This document shows positions 26,057 to 34,059 of a stretch of DNA of 64,000 nt, piece after piece. Position 1 is the stretch's first letter, and each line of letters begins with the position of its first letter. The notes under the pieces were generated by a model. The model searched no databases and was not told the origin of the DNA. It worked only from the letters and a program-made list of their open reading frames with translations. Source of the stretch: Pseudomonas lundensis (lineage in GTDB: Bacteria; Pseudomonadota; Gammaproteobacteria; Pseudomonadales; Pseudomonadaceae); NCBI RefSeq assembly GCF_002269125.1, contig NZ_NQKI01000028.1, forward strand, positions 1-64,000. Reading direction: 5' to 3'. The position numbers and the translations under genes were made by a program.

Positions 26057-27088
26057 TTATTCGGGGAAACACACGCGTAACTGTTCACTGCGGGGGATGG
26101 ACTGGCAGGCCAGTACCCAGCCTTCACTGAGCTCCTGCTGATCGAGGGCATCGTTGCGCAGCATCTCTACCGCACCGCGTTCGACCGTGCACATGCAGGT
26201 GGCACACGACCCCACCAGACACGAACTGGGCGGACTCAGCCCGGCGCGTTGCATGGCATTGAGCAGGGTTTCACCCTCGGCGCACGGGACTTCGAATTCT
26301 TCGCCGTCGAGGCGTACCGACAGTTGGCTGCTGACGCCATCGGGGTTCACCGCGGGCAGCTCTGGCACACTGCCTTCTTCGGGCAGTGAAACAAAGCGCT
26401 CCACGTGAATACGCCCGTGTGGCATGCCCAGCCCTTGCAGGGCGCTGACGGCGGCGTCCATGAACGGCCCCGGGCCGCAGATAAAGGCTTGGGCATGGGC
26501 CCACGGGCGGGCGATTTCTGCCAATTGCGCCACCGCCGGAATGCCCTGTACCGAATCCAGCCAGTGAATCACTTGCAGCCGCTGGGGGTAGGCGCTGGCC
26601 AGGGCCTTCAGCTCGGCGGCGAAGATCACCGAGGCTTCATCGCGATTGGCGTAGATCAGCAAAACCCGCCCGCTGCCGGCAATCAGCGCAGAGCGCAGGA
26701 TCGACAGCACTGGCGTCACCCCGCTGCCGCCGCCAAACAGTACAAAGTCATCGTCAAAGTGACGTGGCACGAACGCCCCCGCCGGCGCCAGCACGTCCAG
26801 TTGATCGCCCTCGCGCAGTTGCTGACACAGCCAGTTAGAGGCGCGGCCGTCACGCACTTGCTTGATGGTCACCCGCAGTGGCTCATCGTGCAGCGGTGTG
26901 CTGGACAACGAATAACAGCGCGGTAGCCATGCACCTTCGAACGGCACGCGCAGGGTCAGGAATTGACCGGGCTTGTAGGTGAACTGCTCGCGCAACGCAG
27001 GCGGAATGTCGAACACCAGTGAGCGCGAATCAGCGGTTTCAGGGATGATTTGCGCGATGCGCAGCGAATGGTAGGCAGGTGTATTCAT
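26057..27088 (-). CDS. KshB-like ferredoxin reductase (3-ketosteroid 9alpha-hydroxylase reductase)
   Basis: A 343-residue reductase with three domains. An FAD domain carries RCYSLSS (about residue 55), an NAD domain carries LFGGGSGVTPVLSI (about 115) and CGPGPFMD (about 218). A C-terminal plant-type [2Fe-2S] domain has CLVGSCATC and a final Cys in VLACQS. This order is shared by KshB and PaaE-type reductases. The steroid neighbours favour KshB, which feeds electrons to the Rieske oxygenase KshA. No KshA gene is in this window. Confidence 0.8.
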   Translation of the reverse strand: MNTPAYHSLRIAQIIPETADSRSLVFDIPPALREQFTYKPGQFLTLRVPFEGAWLPRCYSLSSTPLHDEPLRVTIKQVRDGRASNWLCQQLREGDQLDVLAPAGAFVPRHFDDDFVLFGGGSGVTPVLSILRSALIAGSGRVLLIYANRDEASVIFAAELKALASAYPQRLQVIHWLDSVQGIPAVAQLAEIARPWAHAQAFICGPGPFMDAAVSALQGLGMPHGRIHVERFVSLPEEGSVPELPAVNPDGVSSQLSVRLDGEEFEVPCAEGETLLNAMQRAGLSPPSSCLVGSCATCMCTVERGAVEMLRNDALDQQELSEGWVLACQSIPRSEQLRVCFPE

Positions 27089-27089
27089 T

Positions 27090-27851
27090 TTAAATACTCA
27101 TCACAAACTGGCCGCTGTCGATGCGCAGCTCTATACCATTGATCGCGCGCGACTCATCGCTGGCCAGAAACAACACGCTGTTGGCCACGTCTTCAGGCAG
27201 GCACATCCGGTGCATCGGGTCACTCTCGATGGTCAGGCTGGCGGGGTCCAGTCCGGCCGGGAACGTGCCGGTTGTCATTGGGGTAAGAATCCCGTCCGGG
27301 TGCAATGAATTGCAGCGGATGCGGTATTTGCGCCGACGGCAGAGCACCGCCACGGTACGGGTCAGGGCGGCAACGGCCCCTTTGGAAGCACTGTAGGCGG
27401 TGTAGTCGTCGCGTCCGGCGAGTCCGGCAATCGACGACATGTTAATGATCGAGCCGCCCTCGCCCTCTTTCATCAACCCCAGTGCCGCCCGGCAGCCCAG
27501 AAAAACACTGTCGCTGTTGACCCGTTGCACGCGCTGCCAGTCCCGGTAGTCGGTGTGTTCAATGTCACCGTGCAGCAGAATGCCCGCGTTGTTGAACACA
27601 ATATCCAAGCGTCCGTAGGTGGTGCGAATCACGTCAATGACCCGCGCCCAGTCCGCCTCGCTGGCCGCATCATGCGCCAGGAACAGGGCGGCGGGACCGA
27701 TTGCCTGCGCCAGTGCCTGCCCGGCCGCGACGTCAATGTCGCTGATCACAACCTGCGCCCCCTCTCGGGCCAACAGCCGGGCGCTGGCGCGTCCCACACC
27801 GCTGGCCCCACCGGTAATCAACGCCACTTTGCCTGCTACGCGTGCGCTCAT
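27090..27851 (-). CDS. 3beta/17beta-hydroxysteroid dehydrogenase-like SDR
   Basis: A 253-residue short-chain dehydrogenase with GGASGVGRASARLLAREGA, NNAGILLHGDIE, the active Ser in NMSSIAG, and YSASK (Tyr/Lys). The blocks TGGASGVG, SEADW, NNAGILL-GD, ESVF/DSVF-GC and NSxHPDGI-TPM agree closely with the Comamonas testosteroni 3beta/17beta-hydroxysteroid dehydrogenase as I remember it, which makes steroid alcohol oxidation the best call. ATG at 27851 has GGAG nine bases upstream; an earlier in-frame ATG does not. It starts just after the neighbouring flavoprotein gene ends. Confidence 0.84.
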   Translation of the reverse strand: MSARVAGKVALITGGASGVGRASARLLAREGAQVVISDIDVAAGQALAQAIGPAALFLAHDAASEADWARVIDVIRTTYGRLDIVFNNAGILLHGDIEHTDYRDWQRVQRVNSDSVFLGCRAALGLMKEGEGGSIINMSSIAGLAGRDDYTAYSASKGAVAALTRTVAVLCRRRKYRIRCNSLHPDGILTPMTTGTFPAGLDPASLTIESDPMHRMCLPEDVANSVLFLASDESRAINGIELRIDSGQFVMSI

Positions 27852-27862
27852 AGGGTGCTCCT

Positions 27863-29560
27863 TCACAGGGTTTCAGCCGCCAGTTGGGCCCGAGCGGGCT
27901 GGCTGTCAGTAGCAACAGCCTTGCCTGCACGGCGCCCGGAAAACACGCAGTCGGCCAGCGAAAGGCCGCTGATGTACAAATGCGAGGCGATGCCGATGGC
28001 GGTTCGCCCGGCACTGTACAACCCGGCAATCGGTTGGCCGTTGCCATCCAGTACCGCGCCGTTATGTTCGTCGACCTTGAGGCCGCCCAAGGTCAGCGCC
28101 CCCAATGGAAACACCGGGTTGCTGACACTGATGTCACAGGCGTAGAACGGGCCCTGATCCAACACCTGGCGGCTGCCCGGCGACTTGCCAAACGCATCGG
28201 GCGCCGTGCCACGTGCGCCTGCGTTATAGGCTTGCAACGCAGCCTCAAGGGTTTCGCCGTGCATGCCGCAAGCGCTGGCCAGCTGCGACGCATCGCGGCC
28301 TTTGCGCACCTTGAACAGCATCAATGCCAAGGCTGGCAATGCCTGAAACCACCAATAGCCGTCGAACAGCGCCTGACGAATCGCCTGCTTGCGCAAGCGC
28401 GCATCCAGCACCAGCCAGGCCTTGCCGCCCTGCTCTTCACACAGCGGCTGGCCGAGGGTGGCGCCATACACTTCTTCGTTGCAAAAACGTCGGCCTTCGG
28501 TGTTGACCACAATCCCTTTAGGCCAGCAAAACGGCGGGTTGATAAAGCGCCATGCCGACACCCGGCTCAGGCGATCACCTTGTGCGCCCACCGATTGCCC
28601 CAGGCGCAGGCCGCTGCCATCGCAGCCGGTAGCGCCGACCTTGAAGTTGCGGCGAAATTTGGGGGCATGTTCGCGGATCAGGTCGCGATTGAAGATAAAG
28701 CCGCCCGTGCTCAGGATCACGCCTTGGCGCGCCCGTATCAGCACAGGTCGGGCATGCTCGCGCTCCAGCTGGCTGACGGTGTGGCGCAAACGGTCGCAGT
28801 AGCCCGGCGCAAAGTTCTGCAGGCGCTCGGCCCGTGCCGCCAACCGTGCATGCTGCTGCGCCTCGCGCGATCCGGCAGGCATCTGCCACAGCTCAGCACC
28901 GACGACCCGGCCCGTCTCATCCACCACTAACCGACGCGCAGCCGATTGCAGCAACGGCTGCACCCCGGCACGCAGGCAGGCAGCTTGCAAATGGCCATAT
29001 AACACGGCGCCGCACTGGCCTTTGCCAACCGTGCGATGGCCCCGTGGCGCCGGCGCGTGCGTGCCGCTGTGGGACGGCACCAGTTCGTTGCCGGAGTAAT
29101 ACAGAAAGTAGCCATCGGACGGGTAGGACGTCTTGCCGCCCGGGGGCACGCTGTGGGCGTAACTCGCGCCGTGGCTTTCGAGCCAGTTCAGGTTGCTGAC
29201 GCTGTCCGCGCAGAATTGACGCAAGGTGTCGTCGCTGATAACGCCAGCGGTTTCGTGTTTGAGGTAATCGAACATCGCCTGTGGGCTGTCATCAAAACCG
29301 GCTGCCCGTTGTTGCCGGGTGCCGCCCCCTGCGTAGACCACACCACCGCTCTTGGCGCTGGCCCCGCCGCCAGTAAAGCGGTCTGCAACGATCACGCTGG
29401 CGCCGTGGGCACGGGCTTCCAGCGCGGCACAGGCGCCCGCGGCGCCCCAGCCGATCACCAGCACGTCACAACTGTCGTGCCAAGCCTGATCGGCCACGTC
29501 ACACACTCGCAATGGCGCGAGGATGTCGGTGTTGCTGGTGTGCGCTGCCGGGCGGTTCAT
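27863..29560 (-). CDS. KstD/Kst4D-like FAD-dependent steroid dehydrogenase
   Basis: A 565-residue flavoprotein of the fumarate reductase/KstD superfamily. The FAD site is VIGWGAAGACAALEA (about residues 34-48), followed by the SAKSGGVVYAGGGT loop and the C-terminal YSAGRTAIGIAS and ISGLSLADCVFSGRRAG FAD-binding end. It differs from KstD proper, because the C-terminal SYPG catalytic loop is absent. It looks closer to the delta4(5alpha)-dehydrogenase (Kst4D/TesI) type that acts on 5alpha-reduced steroids. Its start overlaps the stop of kstD by four bases. Confidence 0.78.
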   Translation of the reverse strand: MNRPAAHTSNTDILAPLRVCDVADQAWHDSCDVLVIGWGAAGACAALEARAHGASVIVADRFTGGGASAKSGGVVYAGGGTRQQRAAGFDDSPQAMFDYLKHETAGVISDDTLRQFCADSVSNLNWLESHGASYAHSVPPGGKTSYPSDGYFLYYSGNELVPSHSGTHAPAPRGHRTVGKGQCGAVLYGHLQAACLRAGVQPLLQSAARRLVVDETGRVVGAELWQMPAGSREAQQHARLAARAERLQNFAPGYCDRLRHTVSQLEREHARPVLIRARQGVILSTGGFIFNRDLIREHAPKFRRNFKVGATGCDGSGLRLGQSVGAQGDRLSRVSAWRFINPPFCWPKGIVVNTEGRRFCNEEVYGATLGQPLCEEQGGKAWLVLDARLRKQAIRQALFDGYWWFQALPALALMLFKVRKGRDASQLASACGMHGETLEAALQAYNAGARGTAPDAFGKSPGSRQVLDQGPFYACDISVSNPVFPLGALTLGGLKVDEHNGAVLDGNGQPIAGLYSAGRTAIGIASHLYISGLSLADCVFSGRRAGKAVATDSQPARAQLAAETL

Positions 29561-31302
29561 ACTGCCGCCTCGGCCTTGGGCGCGGACGCCACGGGCGCAT
29601 GGCGGGCAATGTGGTTGGCGGCAATGTAGCCGAAGGTCATGGCCGGGCCAAGGGTGCCACCGGCGCCGGGGTAGCTGGTGCCCATCACTGACGCCGAGCA
29701 GTTGCCAATGGCGTACAACCCCGCAATCGGCTGGCCGTCTTCACGCACCACCTGGGCGTGTTGATTGGTCAGCAAGCCGCCCTTTGTACCGATGTCTCCG
29801 GCATCCAGGCGCATGGCGTAAAACGGGCCTTTGCGGATCGGCGCCAGGCACGGGTTGGGTTTGAGATTGCTGTCGCCGTAATAGCGGTCAAAGACATTGC
29901 CGCCCCGGTCGAAGTCGAGATCCTCGCCGGTTTGGGCGTACTCATTGACCTTTTGCACCGTGTCGCCCAAGCCGTGGGCATCGACGCCGATTTGCGCAGC
30001 CAACGCCTCCAGGCTGTCGGCTTTCCAGTACACGGTGTTGAGCCACTCTTTACGCAAGCGGCTGTCCGGCATGACTTGGGCGGGCATTAACGGCCCCATC
30101 GCATAATGAAAACGGAAGTGCCCGTCAAAAATGACCCACGCAGGCACCGAGCGCCCTCCGGTCTTGAGATTGTCTTTGTACATGGCGTCAACAAACTCCA
30201 GGTACGGCGCCGCTTCATTGACAAAACGATGGCCGAGGCTGTTAACCACGATGGCGCCCGGAAATGCCCGCTCGGCAAACACGCCGCGGGGTTTTTCTTC
30301 GCCGGGCACGGCAATCGTGGGCGCCCACCAGGCCCAGTCCATCAACGCCGTGGCAGCCCCAGCATTGAGGCCTGCTTGCAACCCCGCCCCGGTGTTATTG
30401 CCCGGCGGCGTCGCGCTCCAGGACGCGCGGGTAGGTTGCGGCAGGAATTTTTCACGCAGGGCCTGGTTCTGTTCAAAGCCGCCAGAGCCAAAAATCACGC
30501 CGCGCCGCGCCTTGAGCGTCAGCAGGTTGCCAGCGCTACGGACTTTAATGCCGGTGACCCGCTGATCCTCGACCACCAGCTCTTCAAAATCAGTGTTGAG
30601 CCACAGCGGCACGTTGCGGTCCATCAGCGAGCGGCGCAGCGAGGCGACCAGCGAGCTGCCCAGCGCAGCGCGGCGGTCGAATTTGCTTTTACGGCGCCAT
30701 TTGAAGTCCAGTTTGTAGCGCGCCATCAATTTGAAGATCAGCCATTGCCAGCCAAAACTGCGGGCCATGGCGACGTGCGCGTCACGTGCGGTCCACGCGA
30801 TGCGCCCCATCAGCAAGGTGGACGGTGACGGTTTGCGCAGGTTCGCCAGCTCTTCACCCAGCAGGCTGGTGTCGAACAGCTCCGGGTCCAGCGTCCGCCC
30901 GCCGGGCAAGGCGCCGGGCAAGTGCGGGTAATAATCGGGGTATTTTTCCGCCACGGCATAACGCACGCGGCTGTTATGCGTCAGTTGCTTAATCATCGGC
31001 GCGGCATTGTCCAGATAGGCGCGCAGGCGCGCTTCATCGCCGTGTTCGCCGGTGGCGGCCTTGAGGTATTGCATCGACAACTCAGGGCTGTCATGCCCGC
31101 CTTTGGCTTTGAAGTAGTGGTTATTGGGGATCCAGATGCCGCCGCCGGATATCGCTGAAGTTCCGCCATATTTGTCACTTTTTTCGACAATCAGCACCGA
31201 AAGGCCCTGATCGGCGGCGAACAGGGCCGAGGTCATGGCGCCGGCACCGGAGCCGACCACGATCACGTCATAGCTGGACTGAGACTGAACTTGAGCCGTC
31301 AT
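29557..31302 (-). CDS. kstD: 3-Ketosteroid delta1-dehydrogenase
   Basis: A 581-residue flavoprotein that introduces the C1-C2 double bond in ring A of 3-ketosteroids. The N-terminal FAD motif is VVGSGAGAMTSALFAADQG (residues 14-32), with GGTSAISGGGIWIPNN following. The C-terminal GTSYPGAGGTLGPAMTFGY block carries the conserved catalytic Tyr and Gly of KstD enzymes. There are aromatic residues and FDRRAALGSSL in the substrate domain, and the length fits the family. Located in operon B between the HsaA-like gene and the second flavoprotein gene, it is the clearest steroid marker of the cluster. Confidence 0.9.
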   Translation of the reverse strand: MTAQVQSQSSYDVIVVGSGAGAMTSALFAADQGLSVLIVEKSDKYGGTSAISGGGIWIPNNHYFKAKGGHDSPELSMQYLKAATGEHGDEARLRAYLDNAAPMIKQLTHNSRVRYAVAEKYPDYYPHLPGALPGGRTLDPELFDTSLLGEELANLRKPSPSTLLMGRIAWTARDAHVAMARSFGWQWLIFKLMARYKLDFKWRRKSKFDRRAALGSSLVASLRRSLMDRNVPLWLNTDFEELVVEDQRVTGIKVRSAGNLLTLKARRGVIFGSGGFEQNQALREKFLPQPTRASWSATPPGNNTGAGLQAGLNAGAATALMDWAWWAPTIAVPGEEKPRGVFAERAFPGAIVVNSLGHRFVNEAAPYLEFVDAMYKDNLKTGGRSVPAWVIFDGHFRFHYAMGPLMPAQVMPDSRLRKEWLNTVYWKADSLEALAAQIGVDAHGLGDTVQKVNEYAQTGEDLDFDRGGNVFDRYYGDSNLKPNPCLAPIRKGPFYAMRLDAGDIGTKGGLLTNQHAQVVREDGQPIAGLYAIGNCSASVMGTSYPGAGGTLGPAMTFGYIAANHIARHAPVASAPKAEAAV

Positions 31303-31415
31303 TGTTGTTGTGCCATCCGCTGAGGTCTGAAATTCATGCTGACGTCACGCCCGCCGCTGCCGTGTGCAGGCACGGGCAGTGACGGGCGCGGTGCGTTCAA
31401 CGCGTGTGGAGCCGT

Positions 31416-32603
31416 TTACACAAATGGGTCGGCGTTAGGCAGGCCCAGTTGCACCAGCCCGTAACTGCGGCGGTAAGCCGCCTCGTTGTTGGCGATATGC
31501 CCGCGCGCTTGATGCAGGTCGCGGAAATAGCGCGCCACCGGATTGCCGCTGTACAGGCCTGACGCCGCCATGCACCGCAGCAGGTCGCTGGCCCGGTCGG
31601 CACACACGTTGGTCACGTGGGACGACTGATAGCGGTACAGCAAGCGCGTTTCGACATCCGGGTACTCGCCCGCTTCGGCCAGGGCCAGCAGGTGCCCGTA
31701 ATTGCGCGCCAACACCAGTTTCAGGGCGTCCACGGTGATAATCGCTTCAGCCACGGCAGCTTGCGCCGCAGGGTCTTCAGCGGTTTTGGCGCCATGCTTG
31801 CCGATGTGCCCGGCGGCGTTGTCGCGGAACGCGTTGATTGCACCTTGTAGCGCGCCAATGGCCGAGGTCGAGACCGCCCGGGCAAACACTTGGGCGAACG
31901 GGATCGAATACATCGGGTTGGTGTTGATCCGTCGCCCGGGGGTCGCTTCGACGCTGTAGTTATTGGTGCGCTGTACGCGGTGGGCGGGTACGAAGACGTC
32001 TTCAACCACGATGTCGTGGCTGCCGCTGCCGCGCAGGCCCAGCACGTCCCAATTCTGTTCAATGCGGTAATCGCTGGCCGGAATCAGAAAGGTCCCATGC
32101 TCGGTGGGGCCCGTCTCGTCTTGCGGCACGATGCCGCCGAGGAAACACCACTGCGCGTGCTGGCTGCCACTGGAAAACCCCCAACGGCCGCTGACCTGAT
32201 ACCCGCCCTTGACCGGCGTCACTTTGGCCACTGGCATGTAGGTGGAGGCCACCAGCGCCGAGCTGTCTTCGCCCCACACATCGCGCTGGGCCTGTTCCGG
32301 GTAGCGGGCCAGTTGCCATGGGTGGACGCCCATCACGCCAAACACCCAGGCCGTGGACATGCAGCCTTCGGCCAGGGTCATCTGGATTTCAAAGAACGTG
32401 CGAATGTCCACTTCGTGACCACCCCACGCCTTGGGCTGCAGGGCGCGCAGCAAACCGGTTTCCTGCAAGTCGCGCACCGTGGCATCCGGCAACTTGCAGT
32501 CTTTGTCGGCTTGGGCCGAACGGCTTTGCAAAGCCGGGATCAGGGTGCGTGCGCGTTCCAGCAGCTCAAGCTCTATCGGACTTTTCACTCGGGTCGGGTC
32601 CAT
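31416..32603 (-). CDS. HsaA-like flavin-dependent monooxygenase (acyl-CoA dehydrogenase fold)
   Basis: A 395-residue group D flavin monooxygenase. HsaA/TesA2 hydroxylates the phenolic ring of 3-HSA in rings A/B cleavage, using reduced flavin from a separate reductase. Blocks shared with HsaA as I recall it are LLRALQPKAWGGHEVD, STAWVFGVMGVHPWQLA, VWGEDSSA, GFSSGSQHAQW and NWDVLGLRGSGSHDIVVEDVFVPAHR. ATG at 32603 has GGAGA upstream; an earlier in-frame start would add 35 unlikely residues. It is the first gene of operon B. The reductase HsaB is not next to it. Other substrates for this family cannot be excluded. Confidence 0.8.
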   Translation of the reverse strand: MDPTRVKSPIELELLERARTLIPALQSRSAQADKDCKLPDATVRDLQETGLLRALQPKAWGGHEVDIRTFFEIQMTLAEGCMSTAWVFGVMGVHPWQLARYPEQAQRDVWGEDSSALVASTYMPVAKVTPVKGGYQVSGRWGFSSGSQHAQWCFLGGIVPQDETGPTEHGTFLIPASDYRIEQNWDVLGLRGSGSHDIVVEDVFVPAHRVQRTNNYSVEATPGRRINTNPMYSIPFAQVFARAVSTSAIGALQGAINAFRDNAAGHIGKHGAKTAEDPAAQAAVAEAIITVDALKLVLARNYGHLLALAEAGEYPDVETRLLYRYQSSHVTNVCADRASDLLRCMAASGLYSGNPVARYFRDLHQARGHIANNEAAYRRSYGLVQLGLPNADPFV

Positions 32604-32766
32604 CTTTGGTTCTCCGTCAGTCTCTCGCTGCGCGGATGCGCGGGCGGTCTGTGACGAATAATCCGATCTGTAACGCCCGGCATCATCGTCAAAGCGGACT
32701 AGCCCCAACCCTGTTGTGTTTTAATTGCCGCCTTTTTTCAGCCTCCGTGTTTCAAGGAACAGCCCC
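32604..32766. promoter_or_regulatory. Divergent region between steroid operon B and the glycosyltransferase gene
   Basis: 163 bases between outward-facing genes, hence the promoter region of operon B (-) and of the glycosyltransferase (+). An AT-rich patch at 32716-32740 (TTGTGTTTTAATTG and onward) could hold a promoter. No clear operator was found. Confidence 0.4.
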
Positions 32767-34059
32767 ATGCCGTCGACTGCCCCCACCCGCGTCCTGATCA
32801 TCGGTTACGTGTGGCCAGAGCCGCGCTCCTCAGCGGCGGGTGGGCACATGATGCAAATCATCGAGAGCTTTTTGCAGCAAGGCTGGCACATTACCTTCAG
32901 CAGCCCGGCCGGTGTGGGCGAGCACAAGGCAGACCTGGCGGCCTTGGGCATCGATGAGGTCAGCATCGAGCTCAACAACAGCAGCTTCGATGCCTTCATC
33001 TGCGCGTTGGCGCCGGACATCGTGCTGTTTGACCGTTTCATGATGGAAGAGCAATTCGGCTGGCGGGTCGAAAAACACTGCCCCGACGCCCTGCGGGTGC
33101 TGGAAACCTCTGATCTGCAGAGCCTGCGCGATGCTCGTCATCAGCAGCTCAAGGCACGCCTCAAGCACAGTGGCGACCTGGACGATTTCAGTGCGTTGTT
33201 CGCCCCGGCCACCGACGAGATCTTCGAACAAATGGCTGAAACGGACTTGGCGCAGCGCGAACTGGCCGCGATTTACCGCAGCGACCTGAACCTGATGATT
33301 TCCGAGTTCGAGATCGACTTGCTGGTGGAGCAATTTCACGTCCCCACTGCGTTGCTGCACCTGTGCCCGTTGATGGTGGATGGCGTACCCGACACCTGTG
33401 TGCCCTACGAGCAACGTCAGCACTTCTTGAGCATTGGCAACTTTCGCCACGCGCCAAACTGGGACGCGGTGCTGTGGATGAAGACCACGCTGTGGCCCTT
33501 GATTCGTCAGCAACTGCCCGATGCCCAGTTGCACATTTATGGTGCCTACACCCCGCCCAAGGCCACTGCCTTGCATAACCCGGCCCAGGGTTTTCATGTG
33601 CTGAACTGGGCCGAGGACGCGCTGGCCGTGATGAGCCAGGCGCGGGTGTGTCTGGCGCCGTTGCGCTTTGGTGCGGGCATCAAGGGCAAGATTGCCGATG
33701 CCATGCTGTGCGGCACGCCTAACGTCACCACGCCAATCGGCGCCGAAGGGATGCACGGTGACCTGCCATGGGCCGGAGCCATCGCGACGTCGGCTTCTGC
33801 GATAGCCGCCGCTGCGGTGGAGCTGTATCGCACCCCTTCGGCATGGCATCAGGCTCAACAGCACGGGCGGACACTGCTTGCCGAACGTTACCAGCAAAAC
33901 GTTCATGGTCCGGCACTGGTGCAACGGATTGAAGCCTGCCGCGCAGACCTGCCACGTCACCGTCGCAATAACTTCACCGGGGCCATGTTGCGCCACCATC
34001 ATCACAAAAGTACGCAGTACATGGCGCAATGGATCGAGGCCAAAAACCGTTCACTTTAA
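32767..34059 (+). CDS. GT4-type glycosyltransferase
   Basis: A 430-residue cytoplasmic glycosyltransferase with the GT-B fold. The N-terminal nucleotide fold begins RVLIIGYVWPEPRSSAAGGH. The C-terminal donor domain shows LSIGNFRHAPNWDAVLWM, LHIYGAY and CLAPLRFGAGIKGKIADAMLCGTPNVTTPIGAEG, typical of GT4-like transferases. The start is ATG at 32767 with AAGGAA upstream. Its last nine bases overlap the 3' end of the convergent acyltransferase gene. Acceptor and sugar are unknown; a surface glycan is likely. Confidence 0.82.
   Translation: MPSTAPTRVLIIGYVWPEPRSSAAGGHMMQIIESFLQQGWHITFSSPAGVGEHKADLAALGIDEVSIELNNSSFDAFICALAPDIVLFDRFMMEEQFGWRVEKHCPDALRVLETSDLQSLRDARHQQLKARLKHSGDLDDFSALFAPATDEIFEQMAETDLAQRELAAIYRSDLNLMISEFEIDLLVEQFHVPTALLHLCPLMVDGVPDTCVPYEQRQHFLSIGNFRHAPNWDAVLWMKTTLWPLIRQQLPDAQLHIYGAYTPPKATALHNPAQGFHVLNWAEDALAVMSQARVCLAPLRFGAGIKGKIADAMLCGTPNVTTPIGAEGMHGDLPWAGAIATSASAIAAAAVELYRTPSAWHQAQQHGRTLLAERYQQNVHGPALVQRIEACRADLPRHRRNNFTGAMLRHHHHKSTQYMAQWIEAKNRSL

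Noticed and set aside
24586..26130. 514-residue + strand frame opposite the FadD3-like gene
   Set aside because: Antisense shadow. The - strand encodes clear adenylate-forming motifs and the + strand product has no recognisable domain.
26057..27088. Phenylacetyl-CoA epoxidase reductase PaaE
   Set aside because: Same domain order, but no other paa genes are present and the neighbours are steroid genes. KshB-like is the better call.
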